Source: CAWFKW01 sp963816535
Lineage (GTDB): Bacteria > Bacteroidota > Ignavibacteria > Tepidaquicellales > OLB5
Direction: 5' to 3'
DNA length: 64,000 nt
NCBI GenBank assembly: GCA_963816535.1
Contig: CAWFKW010000003.1
Span: forward strand, 248,001-312,000
Positions within the stretch are counted from its first letter, which is position 1, and every line of letters starts with the position of its first letter. The position numbers and the translations under genes are program-made. Below are positions 57,565 to 64,000 of this stretch, in pieces. The notes beneath the pieces were generated by a model. The model worked only from the letters and a program-made list of their open reading frames with translations. It had not been told where the DNA came from and ran no database searches.

Positions 57565-59232
57565 TTATTCAATCTTAGCCCATTTCAAAACCAGCGTGTT
57601 CAGCCCGTCTATATACATATCTTTAACGCGCTTACTTTTAAAATATACAATTTCATTGTATAACAAAAATATCCACGGCGCGTCGTCGATAATAATTCTC
57701 TCCATTTGATTGTAGATCACTTTTCGTTTTGCAAAATCGGTTTCTTTTAATCCAAGTTCGTAAAGTGAATCGCAAACCGGATTTGAGTAATGTGTGTAAT
57801 TCGGCCCAAGCGGCGTTTTGTTTTTGGAGTAAAACAGGGCCATAAAGTTTTCAGGGTCAAAATAATCGGCGCCCCAGTTGCCGCGCCAGAAAGCAAGTTC
57901 GCCTCCCACCTGCGCGCTGCGCATGGTCGAGCCCTGCATAAAATCAAGCTGGGCATCGATGCCAATATCTCTTAATTGCGCCTGTATAGCTTCGCCCAGG
58001 AGTTTTTGAGTATCTTCATTTGTAATTGTGATTTTCAGGTTCAATCCCTTTCCGCCCGGGTAGCCAGCATCTGAAAGTAATTGTTTGGCCTTATCAGGGT
58101 CGTAAGTATAGCCTTTGGTTGAATCGGAAAACCCCGGCATACCTATTGGAATGGGCCCGTTAACTGCAGGATGGCCCTTAAACTTCAACACATACTTAAT
58201 AATTTTGTCCCTGTCCAAAGCATAATTAATAGCCTGTCTCAGCTTTTTATTATCCGATAGCTGGTTATTCTTTCCGCCCGGCATATCTTTATCAAGCTGA
58301 ACGCCGAGATAAACGGTATTGAGCCACGGCTGACGTACGTAATCAAATTTAAAATCCGGCCTGGGCTTTCCGTTTTCATCAAGCGCCTGGGTTAAAACCT
58401 CAGGGGTAGGCGAATAATAATCAAGCTTGCCGTTGGTGAAATCCAGGTATTCGGTCTCATTACTGCGCGTGAAGGTAACTTCAAACCCGTCAAGATAAAC
58501 CAGCGGCTCGCCCAGCTTGTTCTTTTTCCAATACGTGGGGTTTTTTGTAAACACAAGCAGTTTATCAAAATCCCAGCTTACAAACCGGAACGGGCCCGTG
58601 CCAACTGGATGATAGCCAAAATTTTCTTTGTAATAATCCACGGCTTCCTTCGGATAAACAAAGCTGTAGGGCATAGTAAGTATGCTTAAGAAAGGGGCGA
58701 ATGGTTTTGTTAATGTGATCACGAGTGTTGTATCGCTCGGGCACTGGATTCCTGAAATTCCCTTCACATCAAACTTATTATCTTTGATAGAATTCATATA
58801 CTCAAGCGCGCCTTGTATCCTGTCCCTGAAAAGCCATGAGCCCCTTGTTTTTGTGCGCTGGTCGCAAACTCTTTCGAAGCAGTACTTAAAATCTTTGCTT
58901 GTTACTTCCCTGCCTTTTTTTCCGGGAAAGCAATTATCATCCTGGAAAAAAACGCCTTTGTTTAGAATAAAAGTATAAACCAATCCGTCATTTGAAATAG
59001 TATATGATTTCGCGATGCTTGTAACAAGCTGCATATCGCGCGTATACTCCATGAGTCCTTCCAGCGATTGCTGAAGCGGCCATATTGTCTGGTAATTGCT
59101 AGCCATAACGGGGTCGAGGTTCTCGATCCCCTGCGATTCATTATAACGGAAGATCTTATCTGAAGTCTGTTGTTTTGAGCATGAGACAAAAACAAGCGCC
59201 CCCAAAAGGAACATTAGCGGAAACTTATTCAT
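57565..59232 (-). CDS. ABC transporter solute-binding lipoprotein, family 5 (peptide/nickel type)
   Basis: 555 residues. A lipobox (MNKFPLMFLLGALVFVSC, Cys18) marks a lipoprotein of the periplasmic side. The family-5 features are the SxNDGLVYTFILNKGVFFQDD strand, a YHPVGTGPFRFVSWDFDKLLVFTKNPTYWKK block, RQAINYALDRDKI and a late WGADYFDPENFMALFYSKN ligand loop. Such proteins capture peptides or related ligands for an ABC permease; no permease genes are adjacent, so it may work with a set encoded elsewhere. Length and order are normal. Confidence 0.88.
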   Translation of the reverse strand: MNKFPLMFLLGALVFVSCSKQQTSDKIFRYNESQGIENLDPVMASNYQTIWPLQQSLEGLMEYTRDMQLVTSIAKSYTISNDGLVYTFILNKGVFFQDDNCFPGKKGREVTSKDFKYCFERVCDQRTKTRGSWLFRDRIQGALEYMNSIKDNKFDVKGISGIQCPSDTTLVITLTKPFAPFLSILTMPYSFVYPKEAVDYYKENFGYHPVGTGPFRFVSWDFDKLLVFTKNPTYWKKNKLGEPLVYLDGFEVTFTRSNETEYLDFTNGKLDYYSPTPEVLTQALDENGKPRPDFKFDYVRQPWLNTVYLGVQLDKDMPGGKNNQLSDNKKLRQAINYALDRDKIIKYVLKFKGHPAVNGPIPIGMPGFSDSTKGYTYDPDKAKQLLSDAGYPGGKGLNLKITITNEDTQKLLGEAIQAQLRDIGIDAQLDFMQGSTMRSAQVGGELAFWRGNWGADYFDPENFMALFYSKNKTPLGPNYTHYSNPVCDSLYELGLKETDFAKRKVIYNQMERIIIDDAPWIFLLYNEIVYFKSKRVKDMYIDGLNTLVLKWAKIE

Positions 59233-59358
59233 TATTATATATGCGCCGGATTTCTAATTTATGATTCTTCAAAGATATGATTTAATTGAAACATATTAAA
59301 GATTTAAACCGGAAAAGATTTGCAGGCAAAAAAAGTTTCCGCTTATGCTTAAAATAGC

Positions 59359-59387
59359 TTGACAAAAGAAATTCTTTCAGTTATTTT
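59359..59387 (+). promoter_or_regulatory. Promoter of the TetR-efflux operon
   Basis: TTGACA (59359-59364), a 17-base spacer and TATTTT (59382-59387). The TTGACA is a consensus -35 box. A reading frame that seems to begin with this TTG is excluded because the real start is the ATG at 59437. Confidence 0.6.
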
Positions 59388-59436
59388 GGAAACCAGCAAG
59401 ACGAAAATAGTTTCCTGCGATTTTAGTCTTAATTTT

Positions 59437-60057
59437 ATGGAAATTGAATTAAATAACGAAGAAAAGATCAGGATAATTGACTGCTCCCGGCAGAGATTTT
59501 TCTCAGGCGGGTTCCACAAGACAACAATCGATGAAATTGCCGCAGACCTTTTCATAAGCAAGAATACGATTTATAAATACTTCCCGAATAAAGACGCTTT
59601 GGTTGTTGAGGTCTTTTCCAACTTTATTGAAAAAATGAAAGGGCTCGTAGGCGGGGTGATCGGCTCAGATGAAAACGCCGTACAGAAATTCGTTAACCTC
59701 ATTCACATACTAACTGACAACCTTGCATCTATCAACGACAAATTATTCAGGGATATGCAGGTTCATGCTCCACAAATATGGCGCAGGATAGATGAAATAA
59801 GAAAGCAATTAATGCATGACAGGCTTGGAAAACTGATAGAACAAGGCAAGAAAGAAGAGCTTTTTATTGATTACCCGACCGAAATTGTTTTGACCGTGTT
59901 TATTACATCCCTTCGCTCCGTTGTGAATCCTGAGTTTTTGATGAATTCTAACTTCGCGAAGAACGACGCTATAAAATATACTTTCCGTATTCTGCTTGGC
60001 GGAATATTAACAAAAAAAGGAATGCAGATTTTTAAAAAATTAAAATTACCGCAATGA
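59437..60057 (+). CDS. TetR-family regulator of the efflux operon
   Basis: 206 residues from the ATG at 59437, which removes 26 residues of non-TetR sequence that overlap the promoter. The N-terminal HTH is clear: RIIDCSRQRFFSGGFHKTTIDEIAADLFISKNTIYKYFPNKDALV. The C-terminal ligand domain is variable. In Gram-negatives, a similar gene (cecR/ybiH) represses a HlyD-ABC efflux operon like this one and responds to drug-like ligands. It overlaps the next gene by four bases, so the five genes form one transcript. Confidence 0.85.
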   Translation: MEIELNNEEKIRIIDCSRQRFFSGGFHKTTIDEIAADLFISKNTIYKYFPNKDALVVEVFSNFIEKMKGLVGGVIGSDENAVQKFVNLIHILTDNLASINDKLFRDMQVHAPQIWRRIDEIRKQLMHDRLGKLIEQGKKEELFIDYPTEIVLTVFITSLRSVVNPEFLMNSNFAKNDAIKYTFRILLGGILTKKGMQIFKKLKLPQ

Positions 60058-61028
60058 ACAAAACCTACAGGAAATTCCCGTTAATAATATTGCCTTTTAT
60101 CCTGTTAATTTCGGGATGTTCAAAGAACGCAAATGTAAACGAAATAAAGGCGTCGGGGACAATTGAATCTGTCGATGTTACAGTCAGCTCCAAATCGTCG
60201 GGGCAGATAAAAAAACTGCTTGTAGATGAAGGAAGCAGGATCAAGAAAGGCGACCTGTTAGCTGAAGTTGACCATGACCTGCTGGATATCCAGCTTAGAC
60301 AGGCGGAGGCTAACGTGGAATTTGCCAACGCGCAGCTGAAGCTTATGATAAGCGGATCGCGCAAAGAAGATATAAAGCAATCCGAGGACCAGCTGAAGCA
60401 GGCAAAGATCAACCTTGACCAGAGCAGGACAGATCAGGAACGGATGAACGCATTGTTTGAGGGCGGCTCGGTGACAAAGAAACAGCTTGAGGATGCCCAG
60501 ACCAAATACGACCTCTCGGCGGCGCAGTACAACTCAGCAAAAACGAACCTTGAGAAGATAAGGCGCATTGCTAGGCCGGAAGAAATAGAGCAGTCCAGAG
60601 CTAACCTGAAAAAGAACATCGCCGCGGTTGACTTATTAAAACAGAACATAGAAGACTGCAAAGTGTACTCCCCGACCGGCGGAATTGTCTCCAAAAAATA
60701 TGTTGAAGAGGGCGAGCTTGTAAACCCTAATTCATCGCTTCTGAAAATATCAGATCTGGAAACGGTGGATCTGATGATATACGTAAATGAAACCGAGCTT
60801 GGGAAGGTAAAACTTGGCCAGAAGACCGATATTAAATCAGATACATACCCCGATAAGGTTTACACTGGCAAAGTAATATTCATATCGCCTGAAGCGGAAT
60901 TTACTCCAAAAACGATTCAGACGCAGGACGAAAGGACCAAACTTGTATTCGGAGTAAAGATAGAAATTCCAAATTCGCAATTTGAGCTTAAGCCGGGCAT
61001 GCCGGCCGATGCAACAATAAGCTTTTGA
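60054..61028 (+). CDS. HlyD-family membrane fusion protein (YbhG-like)
   Basis: 324 residues with a lipobox (ILLISGC, Cys22) or an N-terminal membrane anchor. The HlyD layout is present: biotinyl-lipoyl half (ASGTIESVDVTVSSKSSGQIKKLLVDEGSRIKKGDLLAEVD), a long coiled coil (about 75-190, with LRQAEANVEFANAQLK and RSNLKK-type heptads), the second lipoyl half (KVYSPTGGIVSKKYVEEGELVNPNSSLLKISD) and a beta-barrel part. It bridges an inner-membrane exporter to TolC. The overlap on both sides (ATGA, TTGA) shows tight coupling. Confidence 0.88.
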   Translation: MNKTYRKFPLIILPFILLISGCSKNANVNEIKASGTIESVDVTVSSKSSGQIKKLLVDEGSRIKKGDLLAEVDHDLLDIQLRQAEANVEFANAQLKLMISGSRKEDIKQSEDQLKQAKINLDQSRTDQERMNALFEGGSVTKKQLEDAQTKYDLSAAQYNSAKTNLEKIRRIARPEEIEQSRANLKKNIAAVDLLKQNIEDCKVYSPTGGIVSKKYVEEGELVNPNSSLLKISDLETVDLMIYVNETELGKVKLGQKTDIKSDTYPDKVYTGKVIFISPEAEFTPKTIQTQDERTKLVFGVKIEIPNSQFELKPGMPADATISF

Positions 61029-61945
61029 CGTATTTGGACGAAGCGATAGAAATAAAAGATCTTAAAAAATCATTCGAAGCAGTAACTGCGCTCGACGGGA
61101 TCTCATTCAGCGTTAAACAGAACGAGATATTCGGAATCGTGGGCCCTGATGGAGCCGGGAAAACAACCGCCATCAGGATACTGTGCGGTTTAATAATTCC
61201 CAATGAAGGGACAGCGAAGATACTTGGTTACGATGTTGTAAAACAAATCAATAAAATTAAGAAAGAGATCGGTTACCTCTCCCAAAGGTTCAGCCTGTAT
61301 GCGGACCTTAGCGTAGACGAAAACATAGAGTTTTTCGCAGAAATACACGGGGTGAGAAAATACAAAGATCGTCGCGATGAGCTTCTTAATTTCATGAGGC
61401 TGACAGAGTTCCGCGGATTCAGGGCCGGGAAGCTATCCGGCGGGATGAAGCAAAAACTGGCGCTGGCATGCACGCTGATACACACTCCGAAAATTATTTT
61501 CCTGGATGAACCAACCACTGGCGTCGACCCCATTTCAAGGCGTGATTTCTGGAGAATACTATCTAACCTGCTCAAGGGCGGGATAACAATTTTGATCTCG
61601 ACCCCATACCTGGATGAAGCGGAAAGATTCAGCAGGATAGCGCTTCTCAATAACGGAAAGATACTAAAATGCGATACCCCCGAAAAAATAAAAGCTGATA
61701 TGCACAGGCAAATAATAGAAATAGTCACGCCTAAAATTCGGGACGCTTATGACGTTATAATAAACAATTCCGGTTATGAAGCCCAGCTGTTCGGAGACCG
61801 GATAGACGTAGTTGTAAACAACTATAAAGAAGACCTTGATACAATAGAGAACCTGCTTAAGGCAAATAAAATTGAAATTCTGGACGACCGGCTAAAACCT
61901 GTTTCGCTTGAAAACGTTTTTATTAACCTGTTACAGCATCAATAA
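61025..61945 (+). CDS. ABC transporter ATPase 1 (YbhF N-half-like)
   Basis: 306 residues, starting with TTG inside the stop of the previous gene. Walker A GPDGAGKTT (40-48), signature LSGGMKQKLALA, Walker B IIFLDEP and a D-loop TGVDP are complete, but the H-loop reads ISTPYLDEAE, with Pro where His is usual. The same change is seen in the N-terminal half of YbhF-type exporters. A C-terminal extension of about 80 residues after the ATPase domain is typical of the drug-export subfamily. It powers export with the second ATPase at 63278. Confidence 0.88.
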   Translation: MTYLDEAIEIKDLKKSFEAVTALDGISFSVKQNEIFGIVGPDGAGKTTAIRILCGLIIPNEGTAKILGYDVVKQINKIKKEIGYLSQRFSLYADLSVDENIEFFAEIHGVRKYKDRRDELLNFMRLTEFRGFRAGKLSGGMKQKLALACTLIHTPKIIFLDEPTTGVDPISRRDFWRILSNLLKGGITILISTPYLDEAERFSRIALLNNGKILKCDTPEKIKADMHRQIIEIVTPKIRDAYDVIINNSGYEAQLFGDRIDVVVNNYKEDLDTIENLLKANKIEILDDRLKPVSLENVFINLLQHQ

Positions 61946-61955
61946 ATTTTTGGCT

Positions 61956-63278
61956 ATGAAAAATATTAACAAACTCACTTTCATATTATTTTTATCTTTA
62001 AGCGCAGGGCTGTATGCGCAGGATAATTTATCGCTTCAGCAAAGCTTAGAGCTAGGCCTGGCAAACAGCAAGGATTTGAAGATATCAAATTCTAAAGTGA
62101 TAAGCTCTGATGCGAACGTGGGCGTAGTAAGCTCGCAGTTCCTGCCGACGCTAAAGTTCTCGGCGAACTATACCAGGCTAAGCGATGTGCCTCCGTTCCA
62201 GGTGAGCCTCCCGATATTTCCGCAGCCTATTACGCTTGCCGAAACAATTCTGAATAATTACAGTTTCAAGCTTTCGCTTCAGCAGCCTGTTTTTACAGGA
62301 TTCAGGCTTAATTCCCAGAAACGCTCAGCCGAATACTTCAGAGACGCAGCTAAAACAGATTATGATAAAGATGTGAATGAAACCGCTCTTGCAATCGAGA
62401 CAGCGTTCTGGAATTACGAAAAAACGCTCGAAGTAAAGAACGTAATAGATGATAATATCAGGATGGTGGAAAAACATTTGACCGACACCAGGAATTTTTA
62501 CGACCACGGGCTGGCGACGCGAAACGACGTTTTAAAGCTGGAAGTGCAGCTATCGAATACAAAACTCATGCAGCTTGACGCGGAAAATAACATTGACCTG
62601 GCGAGAACTGCGTTTAATAAAGCTGTCGGGCTTCCGCTTGGCGCCCACACATCTATTTCGGCTCCGGAAATTATGTTGAATGACGGATACTCAGAGTTTA
62701 CGGGCCTCGTAAATGAAGCTTATAAGAACCGCGATGAACTAAAATCGACCGAAGAACGGATCAAAGCAAACCAGGAAAGCGTTACTGCCAACAGGTCGGG
62801 GTATTTCCCATCGGTTTTCGTAAACGCCGATTATTACTACAACAGGCCCAACTCAAGATACCAGCCTCCATTGGACCAGTTCAAAGGAACATGGGACCTT
62901 GGCGTAACATTAAGCTGGGATATATGGACCTGGGGTTCAACATCTAACCAGGTAATACAGGCTGAGCAGAACCTTGTACAGTCAAAGCTCTCATTAGACA
63001 TGATAAAAGACAATATTGAGCTTGAAGTTAACCAGGATTATTTATCTCTGAAATATGCAAAAGAAAAAATTCAGGTTTTGAAAGAGACTATAAACCAGGC
63101 TGAAGAGAATCTCAAGATAACCGACGATAAGTATAACAACCAGCTTGCAACAAGCTCGGACCTGATTGACGCTGAAAATTCCGTGATAAGTTCGCAAACC
63201 AATTACAAAACGGCGATGGTCGATTATGAAATTGCCAAAGTTAAGCTTGATAAAGCTCTGGGGAAAAAGATCTATTAA
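61956..63278 (+). CDS. TolC-family outer-membrane efflux protein
   Basis: 440 residues from the ATG at 61956; an earlier ATG at 61908 lies inside the ATPase gene and is rejected. Signal peptide MKNINKLTFILFLSLSAGLYAQ, then two OEP repeats. Repeat features are LSLQQSLELGLANSKDLKIS, VSSQFLPTLKFSANYTRLSD and LQQPVFTGFRL in the first half, and LVNEAYKNRDELKSTEERIKANQESVTANRSGYFPSVFVNADYYY in the second. It provides the outer-membrane tunnel for the HlyD-ABC system. Its stop (TAATG) overlaps the next gene's start. Confidence 0.9.
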   Translation: MKNINKLTFILFLSLSAGLYAQDNLSLQQSLELGLANSKDLKISNSKVISSDANVGVVSSQFLPTLKFSANYTRLSDVPPFQVSLPIFPQPITLAETILNNYSFKLSLQQPVFTGFRLNSQKRSAEYFRDAAKTDYDKDVNETALAIETAFWNYEKTLEVKNVIDDNIRMVEKHLTDTRNFYDHGLATRNDVLKLEVQLSNTKLMQLDAENNIDLARTAFNKAVGLPLGAHTSISAPEIMLNDGYSEFTGLVNEAYKNRDELKSTEERIKANQESVTANRSGYFPSVFVNADYYYNRPNSRYQPPLDQFKGTWDLGVTLSWDIWTWGSTSNQVIQAEQNLVQSKLSLDMIKDNIELEVNQDYLSLKYAKEKIQVLKETINQAEENLKITDDKYNNQLATSSDLIDAENSVISSQTNYKTAMVDYEIAKVKLDKALGKKIY

Positions 63279-64000
63279 TGAATTCGATAGAAGTCAAAAA
63301 TCTTACCAAAAAGTTCGGGCATTTCGTTTCAGTCGACAGCATTTCGTTCGATGTGAAAGAAGGCGAGGTATTTGGATTCCTTGGCGCAAACGGCGCCGGG
63401 AAATCGACCACCATTAAAATGCTTTGCGGAATTCTGGAAGCAACTTCAGGCGATGCTACAGTAGCGGGATACAGCATAAATTCCCAGGCAGACCTGGTTA
63501 AGATGAATATCGGGTACATGTCGCAGAAGTTTTCTTTATATAACGACCTTACTGTCAGGGAAAACATAAATTTCTTCGGAGGCGTGTACGGGCTAAGCAA
63601 CAGCAAACTTAAAGAAAGAAAACAGTGGGTATTGCAGATTGCAGGGCTTGAAGGCAAAGAAGATTTTATGACGAAGAATCTTTCGGGGGGTTACAAACAG
63701 CGCCTCGCGCTGGGATGCGCAGTGATTCACGAGCCCAAAATTGTTTTTCTGGATGAACCTACCGGCGGAGTCGACCCGATCTCAAGGAGAAGCTTCTGGG
63801 ACCTCATTAACCAGCTTTCAATAAGCGGAGTCACCGTATTCGTGACAACGCATTATCTTGATGAAGCGGAATTTTGCAACAGGATTATGATGATAGATGC
63901 AGGGAAAATAATCGCCGGGGGAACGCCCAAGGAGCTTAAAGAAAAATACCTTGATAAGGCTATTATCGAGATAGAATCGGACGACCTGGAAGGTTCGCTT
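63278..64000 (+). CDS. ABC transporter ATPase 2 (YbhF C-half-like; runs past the window end)
   Basis: 241 codons of a gene that continues past 64000. ATG at 63278 overlaps the tolC-like stop. The full set is seen: Walker A GANGAGKST, signature LSGGYKQRLA, Walker B IVFLDEP, D-loop GGVDP and an H-loop TTHYLDEAE with the normal histidine. With ATPase 1 it would make a pair in which only one side has the H-loop His. The permease genes (YbhS/YbhR-like) are expected just beyond the window. Confidence 0.9.
   Translation, partial: MNSIEVKNLTKKFGHFVSVDSISFDVKEGEVFGFLGANGAGKSTTIKMLCGILEATSGDATVAGYSINSQADLVKMNIGYMSQKFSLYNDLTVRENINFFGGVYGLSNSKLKERKQWVLQIAGLEGKEDFMTKNLSGGYKQRLALGCAVIHEPKIVFLDEPTGGVDPISRRSFWDLINQLSISGVTVFVTTHYLDEAEFCNRIMMIDAGKIIAGGTPKELKEKYLDKAIIEIESDDLEGSL

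Noticed and set aside
59359..59436. TTG start for the TetR gene at 59359
   Set aside because: The TTG is the first half of a consensus -35 box, and the added residues do not resemble TetR. The ATG at 59437 gives a normal TetR N-terminus.
61908..61955. ATG at 61908 as the start of the TolC gene
   Set aside because: It lies within the ATPase gene and would add 16 residues before an otherwise perfect signal peptide starting at 61956.

Overview
The window looks like a chromosomal segment from the Ignavibacteria/Chlorobi side of the Bacteroidota (Ignavibacteriota or a close relative). The main reason is the C-terminal type IX secretion (T9SS) sorting domain with the signature QNYPNPFNPST, found on fifteen predicted exported proteins. 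Other signs agree: many genes lack strong Shine-Dalgarno sites, atpD-atpC stands apart from the rest of the ATP synthase genes, and IleRS is of the long eukaryote-like type. No phage, plasmid or CRISPR locus is visible.

Layout. 1-3 kb: the end of a hydrolase, a small TMEM14-like membrane protein, an L-threonine 3-dehydrogenase-like SDR and an AtuA (DUF1446) protein. 3.2-6.3 kb: two tandem T9SS beta-propeller proteins with matching leaders. 6.5-15.8 kb: housekeeping genes (FabK/nitronate monooxygenase-like, ribH, a PHP phosphoesterase, tRNA-CAT, an rluD-family gene, lspA, a TraR/DksA zinc-finger protein, ileS). 16-24 kb: a T9SS protein, an outer-membrane barrel, a small ribbon-helix-helix-like protein, an all-helical unknown and a tandem triplet of T9SS Ycf48/BNR-like proteins. 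24-29.5 kb: ispE, two DUF5683-like membrane proteins around truA, and dsbD. 30-31 kb: a REP-associated tyrosine transposase (RAYT) between inverted palindromes. 31-38.3 kb: four tandem SBBP-repeat T9SS proteins. 38.6-41.2 kb: small unknowns, a lipoprotein, a candidate structured RNA and a hydrolase. 41.3-51.2 kb: five more T9SS proteins, including a GH5-like glycosidase. 51.2-57.4 kb: a repeat-rich gap, a cold-shock protein, tRNA-Lys, atpC/atpD, a PsbP-like protein and two zinc-ribbon membrane proteins. 57.5-64 kb: a peptide-type ABC solute-binding lipoprotein and a TetR-controlled efflux operon (TetR, HlyD, ABC ATPase, TolC, second ABC ATPase) that runs off the window.

The genes divide into core metabolism and a large surface secretome. 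The secretome consists of gene families expanded by tandem duplication (2+3+4+2 paralogs plus four single genes). Lipoprotein and secretion helpers (lspA, dsbD, an outer-membrane barrel) are scattered among them, but no recognisable T9SS machinery gene lies here.

The most unusual feature is a set of tandem repeats that differ in sequence but share a 7-bp period. Arrays sit at or within a few bases of the stop codons of four minus-strand genes (8.3, 38.6, 54.6 and 57.5 kb). A fifth set (GTGAGAC/GTCAAAC units) lies inside the signal-peptide codons of all four SBBP genes, where a 21-bp (three-unit) palindromic insert adds seven residues in two of them. Several other palindromic repeat families are dispersed between genes. 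A short stretch at about 40.2-40.4 kb ends in a clear plus-strand terminator with no plus-strand gene before it and may encode a small RNA.
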